A DNA stretch of 64,000 nucleotides from Microbacterium sp. cx-55 (GTDB lineage: Bacteria; Actinomycetota; Actinomycetes; Actinomycetales; Microbacteriaceae), in NCBI RefSeq assembly GCF_021117345.1, contig NZ_CP088261.1, forward strand, positions 1,488,001 through 1,552,000, in the 5' to 3' direction. The translations under genes were made by a program, and so were the position numbers. Of the stretch, positions 20,723 through 28,842 are shown piece after piece (within the stretch, counting starts at the first letter, position 1; each line of letters opens with the position of its first letter). Below the pieces are notes generated by a model that was not told the origin of the DNA, made no database searches, and saw nothing but the letters and a program-made list of their open reading frames with translations.

Positions 20723-21493
20723 ATGTCTGTCCTGGAGATCCGCGACCTGCACGTGACGGTCGAGACCGATGAGGGCGTCACCCCCATCCTGAACGGCATC
20801 ACGCTGACCATCCGCACGGGTGAGACGCACGCCATCATGGGCCCGAACGGGTCGGGCAAGTCGACCCTCGCCTACACGATCGCCGGCCACCCCAAGTACA
20901 CGGTCACGAGCGGTTCGATCACGCTCGACGGCGAGGACGTCCTCGCCATGACGGTCGACGAGCGCGCCCGCGCGGGCCTGTTCCTCGCGATGCAGTACCC
21001 GGTGGAGATTCCGGGCGTGACGGTGACGAACTTCCTGCGCACCGCGAAGACCGCCATCGACGGCGAGGCTCCCTCGATCCGTACCTGGACGAAGGACGTC
21101 AAGTCCGCCATGAAGGACCTTCGGATGGATGCGAAATTCGCGTCCCGCAACGTCAACGAAGGCTTCTCGGGCGGAGAGAAGAAGCGCCACGAGATTCTCC
21201 AGTTGGAGCTGCTGAAGCCGCGCATCGCCGTGCTCGATGAGACCGACTCGGGTCTCGACGTCGACGCGCTGAAGATCGTGTCCGAGGGCGTCAACCGTGC
21301 GAAGTCGTCGAGCGATCTCGGCGTGCTGCTCATCACGCACTACACGCGCATCCTGCGCTACATCCAGCCGGACTTCGTGCACGTTCTCGTCAAGGGACGC
21401 GTCGCGGAAGAGGGCGGGCCCGAGCTGGCCGAGCGGCTGGAGAACGAGGGATACGACCGATTCCTCGAGCCCGTCGCCGACGCGGACGCGTAG
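20723..21493 (+). CDS. sufC: Fe-S cluster assembly ATPase SufC
   Basis: From the ATG at 20723 (GAAGAGGA upstream) the product has 256 residues. It is an ABC-type ATPase: Walker A GPNGSGKST, signature FSGGEKKRHE and Walker B IAVLDETDSGLD. The SGGEKKR signature and the DETDSGLD ending are specific to SufC. It drives the SufBC2D complex with ATP. Its TAG stop forms the start of a TAGACT box for the next gene. Confidence 0.96.
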   Translation: MSVLEIRDLHVTVETDEGVTPILNGITLTIRTGETHAIMGPNGSGKSTLAYTIAGHPKYTVTSGSITLDGEDVLAMTVDERARAGLFLAMQYPVEIPGVTVTNFLRTAKTAIDGEAPSIRTWTKDVKSAMKDLRMDAKFASRNVNEGFSGGEKKRHEILQLELLKPRIAVLDETDSGLDVDALKIVSEGVNRAKSSSDLGVLLITHYTRILRYIQPDFVHVLVKGRVAEEGGPELAERLENEGYDRFLEPVADADA

Positions 21494-21496
21494 ACT
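21491..21496 (+). promoter_or_regulatory. Putative -10 box of sufT (leaderless), fused to the sufC stop
   Basis: TAGACT starts at the sufC TAG stop and is followed by exactly 6 nt before the sufT ATG. A transcript from it would start at or next to the ATG. Confidence 0.5.
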
Positions 21497-21502
21497 CGCG
21501 CC

Positions 21503-21832
21503 ATGACCGCGACTCTCACGAACGAGAAGTACGACGACGTCACCGAGGCCCTGAAAGACGTCATGGACCCGGAACTCGGGATCAACGTCGTCGACCTCGG
21601 CCTCATCTACGACCTGGCCTGGGACGACGAGAACGACGCTCTCATCATCCACATGACGCTCACCTCGGCCGGCTGCCCGCTGACCGACGTGCTGGAGGAG
21701 CAGACGGCGCAGGCGCTCGACTCCGTCGTCGATCGGTTCCGCATCAACTGGGTATGGATGCCGCCGTGGGGCCCGGAACGGATCACCGACGACGGGCGCG
21801 ACATGATGCGCGCCCTCGGCTTCGCGATCTGA
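21503..21832 (+). CDS. sufT: Metal-sulfur cluster assembly factor, SufT/MIP18 (DUF59) family
   Basis: The 109-residue protein has the DUF59 hallmarks DPELGINVVDLGLIYDL and the conserved cysteine in TSAGCPLTD. SufT-type proteins help deliver or mature Fe-S clusters under high demand. It follows sufC by 9 nt and may be read both from the operon and from its own leaderless promoter at 21491-21496. No ribosome site precedes the ATG. Confidence 0.9.
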   Translation: MTATLTNEKYDDVTEALKDVMDPELGINVVDLGLIYDLAWDDENDALIIHMTLTSAGCPLTDVLEEQTAQALDSVVDRFRINWVWMPPWGPERITDDGRDMMRALGFAI

Positions 21833-21840
21833 GCAGGTCC

Positions 21841-23010
21841 GTGCGCGCTGAGCCTCTCGAGGCGCTGCCGCTGTCGCAGCTCCGGGAGCGGCAGAGCACG
21901 AAGTGGCGGACGTACCCGGACGATGTGCTGCCGCTGTTCGTCGCCGAGACGGACTTTGCCCTGGCGCCCGCGATCACCGAGGCGCTCATGCGAGCCGTCG
22001 CTCTCGGCGACACCGGGTACACGCCCGAGGACTCCGGCATCCGCTCCGCCTACGCGGGGTTCGCCGAGCGTCGCTTCGGCTGGTCGCCGGATCCTGCACG
22101 GATGCGGACGACGGCCGACGTCATCTCCGGCGTGGTGGAGATCCTCCGCCGCGTGACCGTGCCCGGGGATCGGGTCGTGGTCACTCCGCCGGTGTACCCG
22201 CCGTTCTTCGAGTGCGTCCCGGAGGCGGGTGCGGTCGCCGAGCGCGTGCCGCTGCGCCGCGGCCCGAACGGCTGGAGCCTCGACCTCGAGGGGATCGAGG
22301 CGGCGCTGGCCGGGGGAGCTCGTGCGGTTCTGCTGTGCAACCCGCACAATCCCACGGGCACCGTGCATTCGCGGGAGAGCCTGGTTGCGCTCGCGGAGCT
22401 GGCCGACCGGTACGGCGCGACGGTCGTGAGTGACGAGATCCATGCGCCGCTCACCCACGCGGAGGCCGAGTTCACGCCGTTCCTCGCCGCATCCGCTGTG
22501 TCGGCGCGCGTCGGCTACGCGGTCGTGTCGGCGAGCAAGGCGTTCAATCTGGCCGGTCTGAAGTGCGCGATCATGGTCACCGCGGACGACGCCACGACAG
22601 CGGTCGTGCGAGCCCTTCCGGAAGAGGTGGAGTGGCGGACGGGGCTTTTCGGAGCCCTCGCCGGAGTAGCCGCATTTTCGCCGGAGAGCGATGCCTGGCT
22701 CGATTCGCTGCTCGTCTCGATCGATCGGAACCGCCGGCTCCTCGAGGATCTGCTCCGCGATCATCTGCCGGAAGCCGTGTACCGGGTGCCGGAGGCCGGC
22801 TATCTGGCGTGGGTCGACCTGTCCGCGCTCGGGTGGGGCCCGAATCCGGCCAAGCGAATTCTCCGCGACGCCCGGGTCGCCCTGCACTACGGTCCGGCGT
22901 TCGGGGCCGAGGGTACCGGGCACGTGCGTATCAATCTGGGGTGCGCCCCCGAGGTGCTCACGGAGGCGATCGAGCGGATCGGCGCGCTCGTCGCACACCG
23001 TTCGAATTGA
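21841..23010 (+). CDS. MalY/PatB-type aminotransferase (probable C-S beta-lyase)
   Basis: 389 residues from the GTG at 21841; the ribosome site may be AGCAGG inside the sufT end. It is a fold-type I PLP enzyme: NPHNPTG, and the PLP lysine in SASKAFNLAGLK. The N-terminal KWRTYPDDVLPLFVAETDF is typical of MalY/PatB enzymes, which cleave cystathionine or cysteine and release sulfide or homocysteine. Placement 8 nt after sufT, where sufS and sufU sit in many relatives, hints at a sulfur role, but it is not a SufS. Its stop lies inside the -35 region of the next gene. Confidence 0.85.
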   Translation: MRAEPLEALPLSQLRERQSTKWRTYPDDVLPLFVAETDFALAPAITEALMRAVALGDTGYTPEDSGIRSAYAGFAERRFGWSPDPARMRTTADVISGVVEILRRVTVPGDRVVVTPPVYPPFFECVPEAGAVAERVPLRRGPNGWSLDLEGIEAALAGGARAVLLCNPHNPTGTVHSRESLVALAELADRYGATVVSDEIHAPLTHAEAEFTPFLAASAVSARVGYAVVSASKAFNLAGLKCAIMVTADDATTAVVRALPEEVEWRTGLFGALAGVAAFSPESDAWLDSLLVSIDRNRRLLEDLLRDHLPEAVYRVPEAGYLAWVDLSALGWGPNPAKRILRDARVALHYGPAFGAEGTGHVRINLGCAPEVLTEAIERIGALVAHRSN

Positions 23011-23041
23011 GCGAGAGCGAAGGTAAGGCTACCCTCATCAG
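23007..23041 (+). promoter_or_regulatory. Promoter with DtxR/IdeR-type iron box for the siderophore reductase
   Basis: A box GAAGGTAAGGCTACCCTCA (23019-23037) matches 14 of 19 positions of the IdeR/DtxR consensus TTAGGTTAGGCTAACCTAA. It lies over a promoter: -35 TTGAGC (23007-23012), 17 nt, then -10 TACCCT (23030-23035), with the GTG start 6 nt later. Iron-loaded repressor would cover the -10 box. Confidence 0.75.
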
Positions 23042-23974
23042 GTGACGACTCTTTCGGCCACGAGGCCCGCCTACCGCCCGTACCTCGCCACCGTGATGCG
23101 GGTGAACCGTTTGTCGCCGAGCTTCGTGCGGATCACATTCACGAGCCCGCAGTTCACCGATCTCGGTACCGCGGGGCTCGACCAGCGGGTCAAGATCCTC
23201 TTCCCCGGGCCGGACGGGACGGTGTGCGACGTGGGTCAGACCGACCCGGAAGCCATTGCTGCCGCCGCCTGGTACGACCGCTGGCGCGCGCTGCCCCTCG
23301 AGGCACGCACCCCGTTCCGGACGTACACCGTTCGCCGCGCTGCACCCGATGCGCTCGAACTCGACATCGACTTCGTGCTGCACCACGAGCCCGGTCCCGC
23401 GGGCGCGTGGGCGGATGCGGCCGCCCCCGGCGACGAGCTCGTCATTGTCGGTCCCGATGGGGGGAGCGAGGACTGGCGGCTCGGCATCGACTGGCATCCG
23501 GGCACGGCCCGGCGGTTGCTGCTCGCCGGCGACGAGACCGCTGCGCCCGCGATCTGCAGCATCCTGGAGTCCCTCGACGCCGATCATCTGGTCGACGCCT
23601 TCATCGAGGTCCCCGGCGCCGCCGATGTGCTGCCGGTGTCGTCATCCGCGAACCTCCGGTGGCTTCCGCGCGGAGAGCGCGCGCACGGCGAGGCGCTGAT
23701 CGAGGCGGTCTCCGCGTGGGCCGACGCCTCGCGTGACGTGCTGACGCGTGCTGGCGCCCCCGCGCCGCAGACGCTGGAGGAGATCGACGTCGACGTCGAC
23801 ATGCTGTGGGACAGTCCCGAAGACGCTCAGGGGGAGTTCTACGCGTGGATGGCGGGAGAATCGGCCACCGTGAAGACTCTGCGCCGGCTGCTCGTGACGG
23901 CGCACGGCGTCGACCGCCGCCGGGTCGCGTTCATGGGCTACTGGCGCAAGGGCCTGTCCGAGCGCACCGGGTGA
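23042..23974 (+). CDS. Siderophore-interacting protein (FAD-dependent ferric-siderophore reductase)
   Basis: The 310-residue protein has the FAD-binding RTYTVRR motif (about residue 95), the NAD(P)H domain around LLAGDETAAPAICSILE, and the C-terminal FMGYWRKG of the ViuB/SIP family. It releases iron from imported ferric siderophores by reduction in the cytoplasm. The GTG at 23042 has a -10 box just 6 nt upstream, so the mRNA is probably leaderless and iron-repressed. It converges on an iron-siderophore ABC importer. Confidence 0.92.
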   Translation: MTTLSATRPAYRPYLATVMRVNRLSPSFVRITFTSPQFTDLGTAGLDQRVKILFPGPDGTVCDVGQTDPEAIAAAAWYDRWRALPLEARTPFRTYTVRRAAPDALELDIDFVLHHEPGPAGAWADAAAPGDELVIVGPDGGSEDWRLGIDWHPGTARRLLLAGDETAAPAICSILESLDADHLVDAFIEVPGAADVLPVSSSANLRWLPRGERAHGEALIEAVSAWADASRDVLTRAGAPAPQTLEEIDVDVDMLWDSPEDAQGEFYAWMAGESATVKTLRRLLVTAHGVDRRRVAFMGYWRKGLSERTG

Positions 23975-23980
23975 GCGGAG

Positions 23981-24814
23981 TCAGGCGCCCTGGTGCGCCA
24001 CGTCGTCGGGTTCGACGACGGTGTGGTGCCGGCCCATCGGCACCACCATCGGGCGGCCGGTGAGCGGGTCGGAGATGATGCGGCTGTTCAGGCCGAACAC
24101 CTCGCGCACGGTGGCGGCCGTGAGCACGTCGGACGATGTGCCCGAGGCGACGATCGCGCCGTCCGCCATGGCGACGAGATGGTCGGCGTAGCGCGCGGCC
24201 AGGTTCAGATCGTGCAGCACCATGACGATGGTCGTGCCGCGCTCCCGGTTGAGGTCGGTCAGGAGATCGAGGACGTCGATCTGGTGGCTGATGTCGAGGA
24301 ACGTCGTGGGCTCGTCGAGGAGCAGCACGTCGGTCTCCTGCGCGAGCGCCATGGCGATCCAGACGCGCTGGCGCTGCCCGCCGCTCAGCTCGTCGACCGG
24401 TCGGTCGGCCAGGTGCACCGTCCCCGTGGCGTCCAGCGCGCGGGCGATCGCGTCGTCATCGGCCTGCGTCCAGCGCGCGAGCGCGCCCTGGTGCGGATGC
24501 CGGCCGCGGCTGACCAGATCCGACACGGCGATGCCGTCGGGCGCGATGGGCGACTGCGGCAGCAGACCCAGCACGCGCGCCACCTGCCGCGTGGGCTGGC
24601 GGTGGATCGCCTTTCCGTCGAGCAGGACGCTGCCGGAGGTCGGCGCGAGCAGACGTGCCATCGACTTCAGGAGCGTCGACTTGCCGCAGGCGTTCGCACC
24701 GACGATCGTCGTGATGCGCCCAGCAGGGACCTCGAGGTTGAGGGCGTCGACGATCACGCGGTCGCCGTAGCCGAGGGTGACCCGGTCTGCGGCGAGGGAG
24801 CGGTGAACGGTCAT
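23981..24814 (-). CDS. Iron-siderophore ABC transporter ATP-binding protein (FecE/FepC type)
   Basis: 277 residues. Walker A is GANACGKST (an Ala-Cys variant seen in this subfamily), signature LSGGQRQRVWIAMALAQ, Walker B VLLLDEPTTFLDISHQ. The TFLDISHQ ending is a hallmark of FecE/FepC/FhuC ATPases. The ATG overlaps the upstream permease stop (ATGA). It powers import with the two permeases and the lipoprotein upstream, and its end lies 6 nt from the convergent reductase gene. Confidence 0.93.
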   Translation of the reverse strand: MTVHRSLAADRVTLGYGDRVIVDALNLEVPAGRITTIVGANACGKSTLLKSMARLLAPTSGSVLLDGKAIHRQPTRQVARVLGLLPQSPIAPDGIAVSDLVSRGRHPHQGALARWTQADDDAIARALDATGTVHLADRPVDELSGGQRQRVWIAMALAQETDVLLLDEPTTFLDISHQIDVLDLLTDLNRERGTTIVMVLHDLNLAARYADHLVAMADGAIVASGTSSDVLTAATVREVFGLNSRIISDPLTGRPMVVPMGRHHTVVEPDDVAHQGA

Positions 24815-25857
24815 ATCGAGGATCCTCCGGTACGGCTGCTGCGGATGAGCAGATAGACGAGATACGGCGCTCCCAGAACGCCGGTGATGACACCGACGGG
24901 GAGGCGCGTGCCGAACGCGTACTGCGCGGCGAAGTCGGCCACGAGCACGAGCAGACCGCCGACGAGACCGGCGGCCAGCACCGGGGAGCCGACCGGCCCG
25001 AGGATGCGGACCGCGATGGGGCCGGCGAGGAACGCCACGAACGAGATGGGCCCGGCCGCCGCCGTGGCGAAAGCGAGCAGGATCACGGCCAGTACGATCA
25101 AGACGATCCGGCGTCGCTCCACCCGCAGCCCCAGGGCCGCCGCGGTGTCATCACCGAGTCGCAGGATCTCCAGATCCCGAGAGCGGAGCAGGAGAAGCGG
25201 CACCACGATCACCATGACGAGGGCCAACGGGATCGTGCGGTTCCAGGTCGCGTCGTTGAGGTTTCCGGTGATCCACCGCATGGCGGTCTGCAGGTCCCAC
25301 TCCGCTGCGCGCGAGATGACGTACGACACGACGGCGTTGAAGATCGCCGCGACGCCGATGCCGACGAGGATGAGCCGCGCGCCCGAGCCGCCCTTCTTGT
25401 AGGCGAGCACGTAGATGAGGAGCGCGGCGGCGAGTGCCGCGCCCGTCGCGAGAAACGAGACGGGGGTCTCGTCGAGCGACAGGACGACGATGCCGATCAC
25501 GGCCGCGGCGCTCGCGCCCGAGCTGATGCCGATGACGTCCGGACTGGCCAACGGGTTTCGCAGCATCGTCTGGAAGACCACGCCGCCCATCCCGAAGCAG
25601 ATGCCGGTCAACACCGCGGTGGTGGCCCGGGGGAGTCGCAGTTCGCCGACCGTGAAGGATGCGCCGGGTACCTGCTGCCCGACGATCACGCCCCAGACCT
25701 CGGCCGGTGTGTAGAAGGTCTGGCCGAGCATCAGCGAGAGCGCGAAGGCGACGGCGGTCACCGCGGCGAGGGTCACGCAGACCGCGACCCACCGGCGTGA
25801 GCGGGTGCGGCGACCGTGCCGGACGAGCGCGACGGTGTCGGGGGAGATCCGGGTCAT
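24811..25857 (-). CDS. Iron-siderophore ABC transporter permease (FecD type)
   Basis: 348 residues from the ATG at 25857; a GTG codon directly before it is an alternative start. The FecCD family is clear from GMGGVVFQTMLRNPLASPDVIGISSGASAAAV-like segments and about nine to ten membrane helices; the GPISFVAFLAGPIAVRILGP loop contacts the ATPase. It forms a heterodimer with the next permease. It overlaps the upstream permease stop and the downstream ATPase start. Confidence 0.92.
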   Translation of the reverse strand: MTRISPDTVALVRHGRRTRSRRWVAVCVTLAAVTAVAFALSLMLGQTFYTPAEVWGVIVGQQVPGASFTVGELRLPRATTAVLTGICFGMGGVVFQTMLRNPLASPDVIGISSGASAAAVIGIVVLSLDETPVSFLATGAALAAALLIYVLAYKKGGSGARLILVGIGVAAIFNAVVSYVISRAAEWDLQTAMRWITGNLNDATWNRTIPLALVMVIVVPLLLLRSRDLEILRLGDDTAAALGLRVERRRIVLIVLAVILLAFATAAAGPISFVAFLAGPIAVRILGPVGSPVLAAGLVGGLLVLVADFAAQYAFGTRLPVGVITGVLGAPYLVYLLIRSSRTGGSSI

Positions 25858-26903
25858 CACAGGGCACGCACCTTCTGGCGTCGCACGATCGCGATGAAGA
25901 ACGGGGCGCCGATCAGGGCGGTGATGATGCCCACCTCGATCTCCTGGGGGCGGGCGATCACGCGGCCGACGATGTCGGCGCCGGTCAGCAGAATCGCGCC
26001 GCCGATCGCGGAGAACGGGAGCAGCCACCGGTGATCGACGCCGATCAGCAGACGGCAGATGTGGGGGACGACCAGCCCGACGAACCCGATGGGGCCGGCG
26101 ACGGCGGTCGCGGCGCCGCAGAGGATGATCGCGCCGAGCGTCGACACCAGACGTGCGGTGCGGACGCGTTCCCCGAGCCCCGCGGCGAGTTCGTCACCGA
26201 GCGCGAGGGTGTTCAGGGCGGGCGCGCAGAGCAGGCAGATGACGAGCCCGACGGCGAGGAAGGGCAGAACCTGGACGATCGTGGGCATCGTGGCCCCGCC
26301 GACCCCGCCGACCTGCCAGAAGCGGAACTGGCTCATCACGTCGATGCGGGGAAGCAGGATGGCGCTGACCAGCGAGGTGAACGCGACCGCGGTGACGGCG
26401 CCGGCCAGGGCGAGCTTGAGCGGCGTCGCACCCCCTCGGCCGATCGAACCGATAGAGTACACGAACACGGCGGCAAGGGCGGCTCCGGCCATCCCGAACC
26501 AGATGTAGTCGGCGGGTGCGGACAGTCCGAGGTAGGCGATTCCGATCACCACGACGAGCGATGCGCCGCCGTTGATGCCGAGGATCTGCGGATCGGCGAG
26601 CGGATTGCGCGTCGCACCCTGCAGCACGGTACCGGCGACGGCCAGGGCGGCGCCGACGAGGATCGCGAGGATGGTGCGGGGGATGCGCTTGTTCACGGCG
26701 GCGGCCGCCGTGGTGTCGGTCGAGCCCGTGACGCCCGCCCAGATGTCGGTCCATCCGACGGCGCGCGCCCCGAAGGTCACCGAGAGGAGGGCGATCGCGA
26801 CCAGTGCGACGACGAGGATCGTCAGCCAGATCGCCCGTCGCCGCCCCCAGCGACGCCGAAGCGGCGTGCGGGGGGCGGCGACGGGAGGTGTCGTGGTGCT
26901 CAC
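25857..26903 (-). CDS. Iron-siderophore ABC transporter permease (FecC type)
   Basis: The 348-residue protein has about nine to ten membrane helices and FecCD motifs GATRNPLADPQILGINGGAS and GPIGFVGLVVPHICRLL, the latter being the ATPase coupling segment. It begins 29 nt after the lipoprotein gene and ends overlapping the second permease. Together they import ferric siderophore across the membrane. Confidence 0.92.
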   Translation of the reverse strand: MSTTTPPVAAPRTPLRRRWGRRRAIWLTILVVALVAIALLSVTFGARAVGWTDIWAGVTGSTDTTAAAAVNKRIPRTILAILVGAALAVAGTVLQGATRNPLADPQILGINGGASLVVVIGIAYLGLSAPADYIWFGMAGAALAAVFVYSIGSIGRGGATPLKLALAGAVTAVAFTSLVSAILLPRIDVMSQFRFWQVGGVGGATMPTIVQVLPFLAVGLVICLLCAPALNTLALGDELAAGLGERVRTARLVSTLGAIILCGAATAVAGPIGFVGLVVPHICRLLIGVDHRWLLPFSAIGGAILLTGADIVGRVIARPQEIEVGIITALIGAPFFIAIVRRQKVRAL

Positions 26904-26931
26904 GACCGACGTGCGCTTCGGCTGATGGGCA

Positions 26932-27963
26932 TCAAGAAGCCTTCTCGGCCGCCTCGCCCACGACGCGGATGTAGTCGTCGCCCTCGGCGGAACCGATCGT
27001 GAGGGGGCTCGGGGTGATGACGGTGGACAGGGTGGTCGCGCTGTCGATGATCGCGATCGCGCCGTCCGCCACCGCGGGGATGCGCGAGAGCAGCGGGTCG
27101 GCCTGCAGGGTGGCGACCATGTCGTCAGAGCCGTACGCGACGATCAGCTGGACGTCCTGGAAGTCCTCGATCTGCTCGGCGCTCGTCTGGAACCAGAATG
27201 TCTCGGATGCATCCGACTGCTCGGCGACGTACGCGGCCGATCCCAGACCCATCTCCTCGAGGAAGCCGACGCGGGGGTCGCGGGTGCTGTAGTAGTTCAC
27301 GTTGCTGAGGTCGGTGGGGTCGTAGTAGGTGAGGAGGAAGTTCTTCCCCGCGAGAGCCGGGTACTTCGCCGCCTCCGTCGTCACGTGATCCTCGAGCGAG
27401 GTGACGAGATCCTTCGCCTCCTGCTCGAGACCGAGCGCCGTGCCGTCGAGGATGGTCATGTCCTGCCAGGAGGTGCCCCAGGCGACATCCTGGTAGGTCA
27501 CCACGGGGGCGATCTTGGTGAGCGTGTCGTACTGCTCCTGCGTCATGCCGGAGTATGCGGCGAGGATGACGTCGGGGCGCGCATCCGCGATGGCCTCGTA
27601 GTCGTAGCCGTCGGTCTCGTCCATCAGCACCGGAGTCTCGGCGCCGAGCTCGTCGAGCTTCGCCTTCGTCCAGGGGAGGAGTCCGTCGCCGTCTTCATCG
27701 CCGTAGGTCACCTTCGGCATGGCCACCGGCACGACGCCGAGGGCCAGTGCCGCATCCTGGTTGCCCCAGTCGAGCGTCACGACGCGCTCCGGCTGAGCGT
27801 CGATCGTGGTCTCGCCGAAGGCGTTCTCGATCGTGACGGGGAACGCGCCGTCGGGTGCGGCGGCCGAGTCGGTGGACGTGGTGCTCGAGGCACCTGTGCT
27901 GCAGCCGGTGAGGAGCAGGGCGGCCGCCGCGACAGCGACGAGGGCAGAGCGTGTACGCGACAC
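26932..27963 (-). CDS. Iron-siderophore ABC transporter substrate-binding lipoprotein
   Basis: A periplasmic-binding-type lipoprotein with signal peptide and lipobox LLTGC. I place the start at the GTG at 27963 (343 residues), because GGAGG lies 4 nt before it and the iron box (27983-28001) sits just upstream. The ATG at 27981 would add six residues and leave no ribosome site. The mature protein starts a FepB/FecB-like domain (FPVTIENAFGETTI, PERVVTLDWGNQDAALALG) that binds ferric siderophore. It is the first gene of the importer operon. Confidence 0.92.
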   Translation of the reverse strand: MSRTRSALVAVAAAALLLTGCSTGASSTTSTDSAAAPDGAFPVTIENAFGETTIDAQPERVVTLDWGNQDAALALGVVPVAMPKVTYGDEDGDGLLPWTKAKLDELGAETPVLMDETDGYDYEAIADARPDVILAAYSGMTQEQYDTLTKIAPVVTYQDVAWGTSWQDMTILDGTALGLEQEAKDLVTSLEDHVTTEAAKYPALAGKNFLLTYYDPTDLSNVNYYSTRDPRVGFLEEMGLGSAAYVAEQSDASETFWFQTSAEQIEDFQDVQLIVAYGSDDMVATLQADPLLSRIPAVADGAIAIIDSATTLSTVITPSPLTIGSAEGDDYIRVVGEAAEKAS

Positions 27964-27982
27964 GAGACCTCCAGAGATCATG

Positions 27983-28001
27983 TAAGGGATGCCTTACCTT
28001 A
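27983..28001 (-). promoter_or_regulatory. DtxR/IdeR-type iron box of the siderophore importer operon
   Basis: Read on the minus strand, TAAGGTAAGGCATCCCTTA matches 13 of 19 positions of TTAGGTTAGGCTAACCTAA and is itself close to palindromic. It lies 20 nt before the GTG chosen for the lipoprotein gene, in an unusually AT-rich stretch containing TATATG, so it would overlap the promoter. Confidence 0.75.
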
Positions 28002-28047
28002 CATATATGCCCTGCCCGGTTGCCAACCGGAGCTCCTCCCGCGTGGG

Positions 28048-28677
28048 TCAGCGCGAGCGGTCGACCTTGCGCACCACGGTCCACACGAGGGGGAGCAGAA
28101 CCGCGACGAACGCGGCCTTCACCAGGCCGGGCACGATGAACGGAATGACGCCCGACGCCATCACCGAGGCGAACGAGACGGACTGGCCGAGCACCTGGGC
28201 GAGGATCAGCGCCATGTAGGGCACACCGACCAGGAACGGCACGACACTCGCCGCGACGAAGCCGACGAAGGCGAGGACAGGCTTGCGGTCCCAGGCGCGC
28301 TCGGCGAAGTAGCCGGCGACGAACGCGGCCGGGATGAATCCGAGGATGAAGCCGAACGAGGGGGCGAGAACATATAGCGGTCCGCCGACGCCGCCGGCGA
28401 AGACGGGCAGCCCGGCGAGTCCGGAGAGAAGGTACGTGGCCATGCTGGCCGCACCACGACGCGCACCCAGAGCCGCTCCTACCATCACGACGCCGGCGGT
28501 CTGCCCGGTGATCGGCACGGGACCGATGAAGAACGACACCCGCGCGAGCAGGGCGACCACGAGGACACCGGCCACGACGAGCGCGGCATCGACGGCGAAT
28601 GCGCGAGCTCGGGTGGACGGGCGAGCGACGATATCGGCCAGGACACGGCGGCCGGATGCGGGAACGGCGACGGACAT
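28048..28677 (-). CDS. bioY: Biotin transporter BioY
   Basis: The 209-residue membrane protein has about six helices and the BioY core GPVPITGQTAGVVMVGAALGARRGAASMATYLLSGLAGLPVFAGG. BioY is the biotin-binding S component of an ECF transporter and may work with a shared energy module. No bioM/bioN genes are adjacent. The start ATG has AGGAG upstream, and a TAGGAT hexamer on the minus strand at about 28733-28728 could be its -10 box. Confidence 0.93.
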   Translation of the reverse strand: MSVAVPASGRRVLADIVARPSTRARAFAVDAALVVAGVLVVALLARVSFFIGPVPITGQTAGVVMVGAALGARRGAASMATYLLSGLAGLPVFAGGVGGPLYVLAPSFGFILGFIPAAFVAGYFAERAWDRKPVLAFVGFVAASVVPFLVGVPYMALILAQVLGQSVSFASVMASGVIPFIVPGLVKAAFVAVLLPLVWTVVRKVDRSR

Positions 28678-28842
28678 GGTTCTCCTCAGACGTCGGGCCC
28701 GCCGCAGTCGTGCGGGCGTCGCGACTCATCCTAGGGCGACTCCGCGCGCGCGATGAGGAGGGCGGACGCCGGATGCCGCGGCTCGCCGTAGAATCGATGT
28801 GGCGATTCCGCCGAAATCCACCCCGAAGAACGGACGTCACCT

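Noticed and set aside
21841-23010. Calling the PLP enzyme after sufT a SufS cysteine desulfurase
   Set aside because: Its sequence is MalY/PatB-like and lacks the SufS-type active-site cysteine loop.
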